DNA of 64,000 bases. Source: Blastochloris sulfoviridis. Lineage in GTDB: Bacteria > Pseudomonadota > Alphaproteobacteria > Rhizobiales > Xanthobacteraceae. Of this stretch, positions 9,032 through 18,135 are shown piece after piece (positions within the stretch are counted from its first letter, which is position 1; each line of letters opens with the position of its first letter). The DNA lies in NCBI RefSeq assembly GCF_008630065.1, contig NZ_VWPL01000004.1, positions 62,001 to 126,000 of the forward strand. Direction: 5' to 3'. The notes under the pieces were generated by a model. The model was not told where the DNA came from. It saw only the letters and a list, made by a program, of their open reading frames with translations, and ran no database searches. The translations under genes and the position numbers were made by a program.

Positions 9032-10594
9032 TCACCTTTCCGTGATCGACGGGCTGGCCGGCGCCCCGCGCCGCCCCAGCAGGGCCCGCAGGCGCCGCCG
9101 CCCAAACAGCGCCAGCACCACGCCGACATAGACCAGCGCACCGATGAGCCCGAGCGCCGCCAGCGTCAGCTCGTCGTGCAGCGGCAGGCCGGCCAGTGCG
9201 GCGCGCAGCGGCGCCTCGGCGAACACCAGCACCAGCGCCAGCGCGCCGCCGGCGGTGAGAATGCGGGCGGCGGTCGCCACCGTGTCGCGCCCGAGGCCGG
9301 GAAAGCCGCGGCGCGCCGCCAGCACGGCAAGGAGGCCAACATTGACCCAGGCGCCGGCCGCAGTGCCGAGCGCCAGGCCGATCTGCGCCAGCGGCGCCAT
9401 CAGTGCCACCTTCAGCGACACATTGACGAACACGCCGGCGAACACCGCCACCATCGGCGTGAAGGTGTCGCGCCGGGCGTGGAATGGCGCCACGAACGCC
9501 CGCAGCACCACGAAGGGCAAGAGACCGGTGGCGTAGGCCGCCAGCGTCTGGCCGGCCGCGGCCGCGTCGGCACTGGTGAATGCACCGCGCGCGAACAGCG
9601 CCTTCATCACCAGGTGCGGAATGGTCAGGAACACCGCAAGGCACGGCACCGCCAGCAGCAAGGTGATGGCGATCACCCGGCGCTGCGCCTCGGCGGCGCC
9701 CGCCTCGTCGCCCGCCGCCAGCCGGCGCGCCATCTCCGGCAGCAGCACGGTGCCGGCGGCGATGCCGATGACGCCGATCGGCAATTGCTGCAGGCGGTCG
9801 GCATAATAGAGCGCCGACAGCGCCCCGACCGGCAGCAGCGAGGCGATGATGGTGTCGGCGAACAGCGCGATCTGCGTGCCCATCGAGCCGATGGTCGCTG
9901 GCCCCAGCGCCTTGAAGAAGCGGGCCACCGCCCCGCCGAAGCGCGGCCAGCGGAAGGGCGGCAGGATGCCGGCCCGGCGCGCATCGGCCATCAGGAGGGC
10001 GAGTTCGGCGATGCCGGCAACGAACACGCCCCAGGCGGCCGCATGGGCGGCGGTCGGAAACGCCGCGGCACCGGTCAGCGCCGCGACGATCGCGACATTG
10101 AGCAGGATCGGCGCGCCGGCCGCCGCGGCAAAGCGCTTGTGGGCGTTCAGCATGCCGCCGAGCAGGGTGACGACGGAAATGAACACCAGATAGGGGAAGG
10201 TGATGCGGATCAGCGCCACCGCGAGGTCGAAGCGGCCGGCATCGCCGGCAAAGCCCGGCGCCAGGAGGTCGATCACCTGCGGGGTGAACGCCATGGCGAG
10301 CGCGGTGACGAGCCCGGTCGCCAGCACCAGCAGCGTGAGGATGCGGCCGGCGAAGGTGCGCGCCGCCTCCTCGCCCTCCTCCTCGCGGGCTCTCGCATAG
10401 GCCGGCACGAAGGCGGCGTTGAAGGCGCCTTCGGCGAAGATGGCGCGGAAATGGTTGGGCAGCCGCAGCGCCACCAGGAAGGCGTCATTGAGCGGGCCGG
10501 CGCCGAGCACGGCGGCGAGCACCACGTCGCGGACGAAGCCGGTGACGCGGGAGAGAAGCGTGAAGCCGCCGACGGAGAGGATGCCCTTCAGCAT
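9032..10594 (-). CDS. murJ: lipid II flippase MurJ (MviN)
   Basis: 520 residues with about fourteen membrane segments and the characteristic MurJ/MviN N-terminus (LLSRVTGFVRDVVLA, then GAGPLNDAFLVALRLPN). It moves the peptidoglycan precursor lipid II across the inner membrane. Conserved charged residues of the central cavity, such as Arg in the first helix and in the RLPN segment, are present. The gene stands alone; glnD, its common neighbour in alphaproteobacteria, is not in the window. Confidence 0.95.
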   Translation of the reverse strand: MLKGILSVGGFTLLSRVTGFVRDVVLAAVLGAGPLNDAFLVALRLPNHFRAIFAEGAFNAAFVPAYARAREEEGEEAARTFAGRILTLLVLATGLVTALAMAFTPQVIDLLAPGFAGDAGRFDLAVALIRITFPYLVFISVVTLLGGMLNAHKRFAAAAGAPILLNVAIVAALTGAAAFPTAAHAAAWGVFVAGIAELALLMADARRAGILPPFRWPRFGGAVARFFKALGPATIGSMGTQIALFADTIIASLLPVGALSALYYADRLQQLPIGVIGIAAGTVLLPEMARRLAAGDEAGAAEAQRRVIAITLLLAVPCLAVFLTIPHLVMKALFARGAFTSADAAAAGQTLAAYATGLLPFVVLRAFVAPFHARRDTFTPMVAVFAGVFVNVSLKVALMAPLAQIGLALGTAAGAWVNVGLLAVLAARRGFPGLGRDTVATAARILTAGGALALVLVFAEAPLRAALAGLPLHDELTLAALGLIGALVYVGVVLALFGRRRLRALLGRRGAPASPSITER

Positions 10595-10745
10595 GGCATG
10601 CGCTTATGTGAGGAGACTGAGGTCGCCGACGCGAGACGCGTGAATCTTGTGGTGATCCTAGAAAAGACGCCGAAAACCTAGTTAGCGTCGGCATCTGCCT
10701 TGCGGAGAGGGTGCCAAATGAAGCGAGGGCGGGTGAGGATGTCTC

Positions 10746-11141
10746 CTAATTAGATGGGTTGGGCTTCAATATTGCGCCAACCTTGTTCCCGGCTGGACGG
10801 AGTTGTTCAATTAAAAACTCCTCGAAAGAGGGCGCCTCAAACGCGTTAGCCACGGTGATAAGCGTCACCGACGCTGCATTTTCTCGCCACCATGACATAG
10901 GTAGTCTGTGGTCATGTGCAAACAAGCGATCACCAATGCTTTTTGCAAATGACGCCTTTCCAATGTAAAGCGGCTTATAATCTTCCGAAAAATACACGTA
11001 GCAGCCAGACTTGTAACTTTCTGATGTGCCGCGCCAACTTTTTATGGTGTGGTGAAACACTCCAAACGACATGAGGGCAGGGTGTCGAAATTCATTGCAA
11101 TATTTCGCAACGACTCCAAGTAGGAATTCTCCATCTTTCAT
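10746..11141 (-). CDS. GIY-YIG nuclease-domain protein of a lower-GC patch
   Basis: 131 residues starting at an ATG with GGAG 7 nt upstream (11141). The core GCYVYF...LYIGKAS is a GIY-YIG-type signature with the first Tyr-containing strand and the second as LYIGKA. A C-terminal glutamate in EEFLIEQLRP, followed by GN, matches the position of the metal-binding Glu of the family. Family members are endonucleases of mobile or repair systems; the role here is unknown. The DNA of this gene and its flanks (10.6-11.3 kb) is clearly richer in A+T than the neighbours, which suggests horizontal acquisition. The N-terminal ~40 residues match nothing I know. Confidence 0.65.
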   Translation of the reverse strand: MKDGEFLLGVVAKYCNEFRHPALMSFGVFHHTIKSWRGTSESYKSGCYVYFSEDYKPLYIGKASFAKSIGDRLFAHDHRLPMSWWRENAASVTLITVANAFEAPSFEEFLIEQLRPAGNKVGAILKPNPSN

Positions 11142-11338
11142 GCCCCCACTCCTGCTCGGCCACATTGTTAACTGCACAGCGTTGATGAATAATTCTCCGC
11201 CTAAAATGGTGGCTTCAAAATTAGGGCATTACCGGTTGACTGGTAAACTGGTGGCGTCCGTTTCCCTTACCCGCCTCGCTATCTCTCGCCACATTAAGAT
11301 TGCGAGCCGCCCTCCCAAAAATGAAGAGGGTCGATAAG

Positions 11339-12475
11339 TCACGCCAGCGCCCGACGCACCGCCTCGATGATACGGCCTTGCGTCGCCTCGTCGAGATAGC
11401 CGTGCATCGGCAGCGAGATCACCTCGTCGACCAGCCGCTCGGTCACCGCCAGGCCGCCGTCGGCGACCGGGAAGTGGCGGTAGGCCACCTGCTGGTGCAG
11501 CGCCTTGGGATAATAGATCGCGGTCGGGATGCCCTGCGGGCGCAGGTCGGCGGCGAGCCTGTCGCGCCGGCCGGGCCGGAGGCGCAGGGTGTACTGCGCC
11601 CACACCGAGGTGAGCCCCTCGGGCACGCGCGGCACGATGGCGAGGTCCTTGAGCGCGGCACTGTAGGCGGCGGCGGCGCGGTCGCGGGCGGCGATCTCGT
11701 CGTCGAAGATCTTCAGCTTCTCGATCAGCACCGCCGCCTGGATGGTGTCGAGCCGCCCGGTCATGCCGAGGCGGACATTGTCGTACTTGTCGGCGCCCAT
11801 GCCGTGGACGCGCAGCGAGCGCAAAACCTCGATCAGCGCATCGTCGTCGGTGAACACCGCGCCGCCGTCGCCATAGCAGCCGAGCGGCTTGGCCGGAAAG
11901 AAGCTGGTGGCGGTGGCCACGCCGAACGTGCCGACCTTGCGGCCCCGATAGGTGGCGCCGAAGCTCTGGGCGGCGTCCGACAGCACCGGCAAGCCGTGGC
12001 GCTCGGCGACCGGCAGGATCGCGTCATAGTCCGCCGGCAGGCCGAACAGGTCGACCGGAATGACCAGCGCCGGCCTGAGGCCCAGCCGCCTGGCGGTGGC
12101 GATGCCGCGCTCCAGCCCCTGCGGACTCATGTTGAAGGTCGCCGCCTCGACATCGACGAACAGCGGCGTCGCCCCCACCAGCGCCACCACCTCGGCGGTG
12201 GCGCAGAAGGTGAAGGACGGGCAGAACACCGCATCGCCCGGCTTGATGCCCTGCGCCAGCAGCACCAGCATCAGCGCGTCGGTGCCCGAGGCGCAGCTCA
12301 AGGCGTGCCTGGCGCCGCAGACGGCGGCGAGCCGGCTCTCCAGCTCGCGCACCTCCGGCCCGAGAATGTACTGGCCATGGTCGATGACCCGTGCCACCGC
12401 CTGATCGACGGCCGCGCCGAGGCGGCGGCGCTGGGCGCCAAGGTCGATGAAGGGAATCGCGGCAGGCTCGGTCAT
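11339..12475 (-). CDS. DegT/DnrJ/EryC1/StrS-family sugar aminotransferase
   Basis: 378 residues, a PLP-dependent fold-type I enzyme. Visible family marks are the substrate/PLP loop CASGTDAL (61-68), the PLP-binding SDAAQSFGA (166-174) and the Schiff-base lysine in SFFPAKPLGCYGDGG (Lys196). It transfers an amino group to a keto sugar nucleotide, usually for lipopolysaccharide or capsule. The closest known logic is WbpE/WlbC, which aminates the 3-keto product of a WbpB/WlbA dehydrogenase, and a dehydrogenase of that kind is the next gene upstream. The start is taken as the ATG of MTEPAAIPF; an ATG three codons earlier is possible. Confidence 0.9.
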   Translation of the reverse strand: MTEPAAIPFIDLGAQRRRLGAAVDQAVARVIDHGQYILGPEVRELESRLAAVCGARHALSCASGTDALMLVLLAQGIKPGDAVFCPSFTFCATAEVVALVGATPLFVDVEAATFNMSPQGLERGIATARRLGLRPALVIPVDLFGLPADYDAILPVAERHGLPVLSDAAQSFGATYRGRKVGTFGVATATSFFPAKPLGCYGDGGAVFTDDDALIEVLRSLRVHGMGADKYDNVRLGMTGRLDTIQAAVLIEKLKIFDDEIAARDRAAAAYSAALKDLAIVPRVPEGLTSVWAQYTLRLRPGRRDRLAADLRPQGIPTAIYYPKALHQQVAYRHFPVADGGLAVTERLVDEVISLPMHGYLDEATQGRIIEAVRRALA

Positions 12476-12551
12476 GTCGTGCATCCGGTCTGGGAGGACG
12501 TTTGGAGCATCCGCCGATCAGACTGAAACGGCCGGACGACCTAAGCTTGTC

Positions 12552-12596
12552 GCATTCTCGTTCGCAAAACCGCTTCCCGCTCTTGCGGAGAATGCT
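12552..12596. repeat. dispersed palindromic repeat, family 1 copy a
   Basis: An imperfect inverted element running from GCATTCTCGTTCGCAAAACC to CTTGCGGAGAATGC, with complementary ends (GCATTCTC and GAGAATGC). Related copies occur at 16141, 59715 and 60635 in this window, all intergenic. Confidence 0.75.
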
Positions 12597-12656
12597 CTCG
12601 TGTCCTGCCCGCGAAGTTCGCCGGATTGCCAGCGAACGAAGCGGACAAGCAGGCCA

Positions 12657-13682
12657 CTAGCGCGCCTTGCGCACCTTGGCGGCGGCGAAATCCGCAATGG
12701 CGGGCGCGTTCGCCGCGCCGGCGAGGCAGCGCATGGCGATGTCGAGGCTGATCACCCCCTCCTCGCCGGTGACGCCGGGCGGAATGCCGCTGCTCAGCGC
12801 ATTCAGGAAGCTGTTCAGCTCCAGGCGCAGCGGCTCGGTATGGCCGACCGGCAGGTGGCGCATCGAATAGCTGCCGTCGGGGCGGTAGCCGGAACATTCG
12901 GTCACCTGGCGGGTGATCAGGTCGCCGATGACATACTTGTCGCGGGTGGCGACGTGGATGTGGCGCGCCTTGAACGGCGTGAGCCAGTTGGTGTTGATGT
13001 GCGCCAGCACGCCCGAGGCGGTGCGGAACTGCAGGAGCGCGATGTCCTCGCGCTCGGCCACCGCGTTGGAAAGCTGCGGCTGGACCTCGACGATGTCGGA
13101 TTCGGTCAGCCAGCGGATCAGATCGATGTCGTGCACGGCGAGATCGATCACCACGCCGACATTCGACATACGCGGCGGAAACGGGCCGACGCGGGTGATG
13201 GCGATCGACAGGATGTCCTCGTCGCGGATCGCCTCCTTGACCGTCTGAACGGCCTGGTTGAAGCGCTCGACATGGCCGACCATCAAGGTGACCCCGGCGC
13301 GGACGGCCTTTTGGACCAGGTCGCGGCCTTCCTCGGGGTTGGAGGCGATCGGCTTCTCGATCAGAACATGTATGCCGCGCTCGATCGCCAGCGTCGCCAG
13401 CGGGTGGTGCAGATGAGTGGGGGCGGCGATCACCATCGCCTCGCAGCCCAGCGCGATCAGCGCCTCGATGTCGGGGACCGCCTGGGTGCCGAGCTGGGCG
13501 GCGACCGGCGCGGCGGCCGCGAGGTCTGGATCGGCAATCGCCACCAGATCGGCGGCCGCAATCTCCGAGAGCACCCGCGCGTGGTTGCGCCCCATGACGC
13601 CGCAGCCGACCACGCCGATTCGCACCCGTTCCCCGTCCGGCCGCACCGTCTGTGACGCCATCACCTTCTCGACCTCGAACAT
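12657..13682 (-). CDS. Gfo/Idh/MocA-family sugar dehydrogenase (WbpB/WlbA-like)
   Basis: 341 residues. The N-terminal Rossmann fold carries GVVGCGVMG (23-31). The conserved EKPIA (109-113) supplies the lysine of the catalytic centre, and the C-terminal half is the family's beta-sheet substrate domain. Together with the downstream aminotransferase it fits a two-step route that oxidises a UDP-sugar at C3 and then aminates it, as WlbA/WlbC and WbpB/WbpE do. That pairing is an inference from context. The start at 13682 has GGAAG 9 nt upstream; an ATG at 13703 lacks one. Confidence 0.87.
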   Translation of the reverse strand: MFEVEKVMASQTVRPDGERVRIGVVGCGVMGRNHARVLSEIAAADLVAIADPDLAAAAPVAAQLGTQAVPDIEALIALGCEAMVIAAPTHLHHPLATLAIERGIHVLIEKPIASNPEEGRDLVQKAVRAGVTLMVGHVERFNQAVQTVKEAIRDEDILSIAITRVGPFPPRMSNVGVVIDLAVHDIDLIRWLTESDIVEVQPQLSNAVAEREDIALLQFRTASGVLAHINTNWLTPFKARHIHVATRDKYVIGDLITRQVTECSGYRPDGSYSMRHLPVGHTEPLRLELNSFLNALSSGIPPGVTGEEGVISLDIAMRCLAGAANAPAIADFAAAKVRKAR

Positions 13683-13950
13683 GACTTCCGACTTCCGGCG
13701 CATCTAACACGCTCGAAACGGCGGCGCGACACAGGAAGCCGGCCGGCCCGGCGCGTTTGCGATCACGACTCGTTGCGACACGTTACCGGTTTCGAGCGCA
13801 TCCGGCGAGTTGTGCCGGTTGCAGCCAGCCTGCCCTAACGTCCGCTGGTGCCACGCGAATCAGCTTCTTTATCCGCACCACGGTAACTCTTTCTTCGGCG
13901 ACCTCGATTAGGTTGTGTGGCTGACCCCGCCCGATCCTGCGTGGAATGCC

Positions 13951-15075
13951 ATGTCCCTGTCCTTGTCCTTGTCTGCCGCCAAGGCTCCGCTGCTCGCCGA
14001 CCTCGACACGGTGCTGACCCGCAGCTCCCACTCCCAGCGCGTCGATGCGCTGCGCAGCGTAACGGACCTGTTCATCTCCTCCGAGCCGAGCCTGACCGAC
14101 GCGCAGGCGGCGCTGTTCAATTCCGTGTTCCAGCGCCTGGTCAGCAACATCGAGGCGGCGGCGCGGGTCGAGCTGTCGGAGCGGATTGCCCGCCTGCCGC
14201 AGGCGCCGCACGGCGTCGTGCGTGGGCTTGCCCTCGATCCGGACATCCACGTCGCCCAGCCGGTGCTGCGCCATTCGCAGGTGCTGCGCGACGAAGACCT
14301 GGTGTGCGTGGTTGAAAGCCACGGCCGCGAGCACATGCTGGCGATCGCGCAGCGCGAAACCCTCGGCGCCACCGTCACCGACGCGCTGGTGAAGCACGGC
14401 GACAATGAGGTGATCCGCATCGTTGCGGCCAATGACGGCGCCAAATTCTCCCGCGCCGGCTTCCACCGGCTGATCGACCGCTCCAAGGGCGATTCCGACC
14501 TGCAGGAGGTGATCGGCACCCGGCCGGACCTGCCCGACGACTGCTACCCGGCGCTGCTCGCCCAGGCCACCGAGGCGGTGGTGCGCAAGCTCAACGCGGC
14601 GCGCTGCTTCCACGACCCCAGCCGCATCCGCCGCGCCGCCCACGACGCCGCCGACCGTTTCGCCGCGCTGCTGCTCGACGAGGACTCGGACCTGGCGCAG
14701 GCCATGGTGGAGGTGCAGGCGCTGCGCGACTGCGGCCGGCTCGACGAGCGCCAGCTTCGCGATTTCGCCCGCCGCCGCCAGGCCGCCCACGTGCTCGCCA
14801 CCATCAGCCTGATGTGCGACCTCGGCCTCGCCGTGGCCAAGCGCCTGTTCGAACTCGACACCGTCGATCCGCTGGTGGTGGTGGCCAAGGCCAACGGCAT
14901 CAGCTGGCTGGCCTTGCGCGACGTGCTGCGGGCGCGCGACGATCGCGGCACCACCGAGGCGGCGCTGGCCCAGGCGTTCGACGCCTATACTAAGATGACG
15001 CGTGAGACCGCCGGCCGCATCATCCGCTTCTGGCAGGTGCGCGACCCTTCGGTGCGCCCGCCCGCCGCGGCGTGA
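13951..15075 (+). CDS. DUF2336 domain protein
   Basis: 374 residues, almost entirely helical with HEAT-like paired helices, matching the alphaproteobacterial DUF2336 family. Typical family features are the conserved (V/A)L..DEDLV...H.R. segment near residues 105-120 and repeats of ~35 residues. There is no signal peptide or membrane segment, so it is cytoplasmic. The function of the family is not established; relatives often sit near polar or cell-cycle genes. The ATG at 13951 is chosen because the 12-residue extension before it is Pro- and Trp-rich and unlike the family. Confidence 0.75.
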   Translation: MSLSLSLSAAKAPLLADLDTVLTRSSHSQRVDALRSVTDLFISSEPSLTDAQAALFNSVFQRLVSNIEAAARVELSERIARLPQAPHGVVRGLALDPDIHVAQPVLRHSQVLRDEDLVCVVESHGREHMLAIAQRETLGATVTDALVKHGDNEVIRIVAANDGAKFSRAGFHRLIDRSKGDSDLQEVIGTRPDLPDDCYPALLAQATEAVVRKLNAARCFHDPSRIRRAAHDAADRFAALLLDEDSDLAQAMVEVQALRDCGRLDERQLRDFARRRQAAHVLATISLMCDLGLAVAKRLFELDTVDPLVVVAKANGISWLALRDVLRARDDRGTTEAALAQAFDAYTKMTRETAGRIIRFWQVRDPSVRPPAAA

Positions 15076-15127
15076 GAGGCCTTGCGGGCGAGGGGCTTGC
15101 CGCCGCGCCGCGGAGTCGGCCCCTGCG

Positions 15128-16129
15128 CTAAAATCCCAGCAGCGCCGCGATCTCCTCGGCGGCCAGCGACACCGGCAAGGTGCCCTCGGCGACCGCCTTC
15201 TCCAGTGCCGGCACGCGGGCGCGCACTGTCGGGTCGGAGTGGATCTTGGTCTTCAGCCGGTCGTCGACCATCGCCCACATCCATTTCACCTGCTGGGTGC
15301 GGCGCTTCTCCTGCAGCTCGCCGACGTCCGAGGTCTTCTTGCGGTGGTCGAGCACGTGCGACCACAAAAGCTCGATGCCCTCTTTCGTCGCCGCCGAATA
15401 GGTGATCACCGGCGGCTGCCACACCGCCGAGGCCGGGGCGAGGATGTGCAGTGCCGCCTTGTATTCGGCCGCAGCAATGCGGGCGCGGGCGAGGTTGTCG
15501 CCATCGGCCTTGTTGACGGCGATCAGGTCGGCGAGCTCCAGCAGGCCCTTCTTGATGCCCTGCAGCTCGTCGCCGGCACCGGGCAGCATCAGGGCGACGA
15601 AGGTGTCGGTGAGGTCGGACACCGCGGTCTCCGACTGGCCGATGCCGACCGTCTCGATCAGGATGACGTCGTAGCCCGCCGCCTCGCACACCAGCATGGT
15701 CTCGCGCGTCTTGGCGGCGACGCCGCCCAGCGTGCCGGCCGAGGGCGAGGGCCGGATGAAGGCGTTGTCGTCGGCGGCCAGATTCACCATGCGCGTCTTG
15801 TCGCCGAGGATCGAGCCGCCGGTGCGGGTCGAGGACGGGTCGACCGCCAGCACCGCGACCCGGTGGCCCTTGGCGGTGAGGTGGCTTCCCAGCACGTCGA
15901 TGGTGGTCGACTTGCCCACGCCCGGCACGCCGGTGATGCCGACCCGGGTCGCCCGGCCGGTGAAGGGCAGAAGCTCCTTCAGCAGCGCGCGGGCATCGGC
16001 CTGGTGGGCCGGCTTCTTGGACTCGACCAGCGTGATGGCGCGGGCCACCGCGGCGCGGTTGCGGGCGCGCACGCCTGAGACCAGCGCCGCGATGCCAGCA
16101 AGATCGGGGGAGCGGGCGAGGTTCGTCAT
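15128..16129 (-). CDS. meaB: MeaB/ArgK-family GTPase, chaperone of methylmalonyl-CoA mutase
   Basis: 333 residues. The P-loop is GVPGVGKST (67-75), followed by the family-specific [14 protein letters not shown] segment, the Switch II-like ETVGIGQSE and the guanine-specificity motif NKAD. MeaB protects and reloads adenosylcobalamin-dependent mutases. No mutase gene is adjacent here, so its client is encoded elsewhere. The C-terminal dimerisation helices are complete. It is convergent with the DUF2336 gene and its upstream side holds a family 1 repeat. Confidence 0.93.
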   Translation of the reverse strand: MTNLARSPDLAGIAALVSGVRARNRAAVARAITLVESKKPAHQADARALLKELLPFTGRATRVGITGVPGVGKSTTIDVLGSHLTAKGHRVAVLAVDPSSTRTGGSILGDKTRMVNLAADDNAFIRPSPSAGTLGGVAAKTRETMLVCEAAGYDVILIETVGIGQSETAVSDLTDTFVALMLPGAGDELQGIKKGLLELADLIAVNKADGDNLARARIAAAEYKAALHILAPASAVWQPPVITYSAATKEGIELLWSHVLDHRKKTSDVGELQEKRRTQQVKWMWAMVDDRLKTKIHSDPTVRARVPALEKAVAEGTLPVSLAAEEIAALLGF

Positions 16130-16140
16130 GCCCTTCGCTT

Positions 16141-16180
16141 AGAGCATTCGCCGCAAAAGTGGAAACCGGTCGTGTCGGGA
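16141..16180. repeat. dispersed palindromic repeat, family 1 copy b
   Basis: It reads AGAGCATTCGCCGCAAAAGT followed by GGAAACCGGT, the reverse complement orientation of the copies at 12552 and 59715. It lies directly upstream of meaB, between divergent genes. Confidence 0.7.
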
Positions 16181-16263
16181 ATTGCGCGCCGGCGCAGGGG
16201 AGGGCGGACCGCGGCCGCCATCGGCCGCTTGACTTCGTCGCGAGGGAGCCGCAAAGCGGCGCC

Positions 16264-17130
16264 ATGTCGCTCGCTCGCCCTTCCGGTTCCGCAGCGCCGC
16301 CGGTTCGGGCGGCCGACTCGTCCTGGTTCGACCGCGCGCTCGCCGCGCGACGGCCGCTGGTGATGGGCATCCTCAACGTCACGCCCGACTCGTTCTCGGA
16401 CGGCGGCAGGTTCGATGCGCCTGACTCCGCGCACACCCGCGCCCGCGCGATCCAGGCCGAAGGCGCCGACATTCTCGACATCGGCGCCGAATCGACCCGC
16501 CCCTATGGCGACGCCACGCCGGTTTCGGCCGAGGCGGAATGGGCGCGGCTCGCCCCGGTGCTGCCGGCGGCGGTCGGCCTCGGCATTCCGGTGTCGGTCG
16601 ACACGATGAAGGCCGAGGTGGCGGCCCGCGCGCTGGAGGCCGGCGCGGCGATGCTCAACGACGTGTGGGGCCTGCAGCGCGACCCCGACATGGCCAGCGT
16701 CGCCGCCGAGCACGGCGTGCCGGTGGTGGTGATGCACAACCGCGAGGCGGTCGACCCCGACATCGACATCGTCGCCGACATCGAGCGCTTCTTCGACCGC
16801 TCGCTGGAGATCGCGGCGCGCGCCGGCATCTGGCGCGAGCGCATCGTGCTCGATCCCGGCATCGGCTTCGGCAAGACGCCGGCCCAGAGCCTGATCGCCA
16901 TCGCCAGGCTCGCCGAGTTCTCGGTGTTCGGCCGGCCGGTGCTGATCGGCCTGTCGCGCAAGCGCTTCATCGACGCGGTGTCGCCGGCCGCGGTCGAGCG
17001 GCGGCTCGGCGGCTCGCTCGCCGCCAATCTCGCGGCGGTGTCGGCGGGCGCGCGCATCGTGCGGGTGCACGACGTGTTCGAAACCGTGCAGGCGCTGCGG
17101 GTGGCCGCCGCCCTCGAGGGCGTGCGATGA
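16264..17130 (+). CDS. folP: dihydropteroate synthase
   Basis: 288 residues of a TIM-barrel enzyme that joins p-aminobenzoate to dihydropterin pyrophosphate in folate synthesis. The first signature is NVTPDSFSDGG (38-48). The second signature follows (DIGAESTRP). Later come DPGIGFGK and the SRKRF loop near the C-terminus. The start at 16264 leaves ~30 residues before the barrel, which is within the usual range. Its stop overlaps the folB start by 4 bp (ATGA), so the fol genes are translationally coupled. Sulfonamides target this enzyme. Confidence 0.95.
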   Translation: MSLARPSGSAAPPVRAADSSWFDRALAARRPLVMGILNVTPDSFSDGGRFDAPDSAHTRARAIQAEGADILDIGAESTRPYGDATPVSAEAEWARLAPVLPAAVGLGIPVSVDTMKAEVAARALEAGAAMLNDVWGLQRDPDMASVAAEHGVPVVVMHNREAVDPDIDIVADIERFFDRSLEIAARAGIWRERIVLDPGIGFGKTPAQSLIAIARLAEFSVFGRPVLIGLSRKRFIDAVSPAAVERRLGGSLAANLAAVSAGARIVRVHDVFETVQALRVAAALEGVR

Positions 17131-17510
17131 GCGGCCATGCCGGCGACCGGCTGTTCGTCACCGGCCTGACGCTGCACGCCTTCCACGGCTGCCACGCCTT
17201 CGAGGCCAAGCTCGGCCAGCGGTTCGTGCTCGATCTGGTGCTGGAGCTCGACCTGGCCGCCGCCGCGGCCAGCGACCGGCTGGAGGATACCGCCTCCTAT
17301 GACGCGATCGTCGAGGTGGCGCGCGACGCCTTCTGCAGCCGGCGCTTCAAGCTGGTGGAGGCAGCGGCCGGCGCCGTGGCCGACGCCCTGCTCGCGGCGT
17401 TCGAAAGGCTCGAATGCGTGCGCGTCACCGTGCACAAGCCCAACGCGCCCTTGGAGGCAGTGTTCGCCGATGTCGGCGCCACGCTGGTGCGCCGCCGCCC
17501 GCAGTCCTGA
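17127..17510 (+). CDS. folB: dihydroneopterin aldolase
   Basis: 127 residues, the full length of FolB. The family segment LHAFHGCHAFE holds the start of the active site, with SYDAIVEVAR and the C-terminal VTVHKPNAP following. It converts dihydroneopterin to 6-hydroxymethyl-dihydropterin. The ATG at 17127 overlaps the folP stop (ATGA) and folK begins one base after its stop. Confidence 0.93.
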   Translation: MSGHAGDRLFVTGLTLHAFHGCHAFEAKLGQRFVLDLVLELDLAAAAASDRLEDTASYDAIVEVARDAFCSRRFKLVEAAAGAVADALLAAFERLECVRVTVHKPNAPLEAVFADVGATLVRRRPQS

Positions 17511-17511
17511 C

Positions 17512-18006
17512 ATGACGGCGGCCGCCGTCGACACCATTCTCGGGCTTGGCGGCAATCTCGGCGACGTGCCGGCGACGCTCGACCGGGCGCTGGCGCTGCT
17601 GGCAGAGGGCGGCAGTGTGCAGATCGTGCGCGCCTCCTCCGACTGGCTGACGCCGCCCTGGGGCCTCGCCGACCAGCCGACGTTCGTCAATCGCTGCGTG
17701 CTGGTGGAAACCACGCTGACGCCGCGGGCGCTGCTGGAAACGGTGCTCGGCGTCGAGCGCCGGCTCGGCCGGGTGCGCGAGGCCGGGCCGCGCTGGGGGC
17801 CGCGGCCGATCGACATCGACATTCTCGCCTATGACGACGTGACCCTCGACGAGCCGGGCCTCGTGCTGCCGCACCCGCGGCTGTTCGAGCGCGCCTTCGT
17901 GCTGGTGCCGCTGGCCGAGATCGCGCCGGACCGGGTGATCGCCGGCCGGCGGGTGCGGGACGCGCTGGCCGAACTCGACACCGGCGGCATCGTGCGGCGG
18001 GCGTAG
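17512..18006 (+). CDS. folK: 2-amino-4-hydroxy-6-hydroxymethyldihydropteridine pyrophosphokinase
   Basis: 164 residues with GLGGNLGD (11-18) at the N-terminus and the signature RWGPRPIDIDIL, whose two aspartates bind magnesium and ATP. It makes the pyrophosphorylated pterin used by FolP. It is the last gene of folP-folB-folK. The convergent downstream space is filled by a family 2 repeat, whose hairpins could act as the terminator. Confidence 0.95.
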   Translation: MTAAAVDTILGLGGNLGDVPATLDRALALLAEGGSVQIVRASSDWLTPPWGLADQPTFVNRCVLVETTLTPRALLETVLGVERRLGRVREAGPRWGPRPIDIDILAYDDVTLDEPGLVLPHPRLFERAFVLVPLAEIAPDRVIAGRRVRDALAELDTGGIVRRA

Positions 18007-18009
18007 GAA

Positions 18010-18135
18010 GTTATCCGGTTTCCGGTCGATCCCTTCGGGATACCGGAAATGGTCTCGCCGAAAACCCCTTGTTCGATAACGGGATTTTCGGCGATTTGAA
18101 TACGGTTCTCCGGCTTGATCAGCCGGAGAACCGTA
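18010..18135. repeat. three-hairpin intergenic repeat, family 2 copy a
   Basis: Three consecutive inverted repeats: CCGGTTTCC...GGATACCGG, then TCGCCGAAAA...ATTTTCGGCGA, then ACGGTTCTCCGGCT and its complement around TGATC. The core TTGTTCGATAACGGGATTTT recurs exactly in the copy at 39714. It fills the gap between convergent folK and the S8 protease gene. Confidence 0.8.

Noticed and set aside
16085-16263. An extended folP start upstream of 16264
   Set aside because: The longer frame crosses the family 1 repeat region and lacks a good ribosome-binding site.
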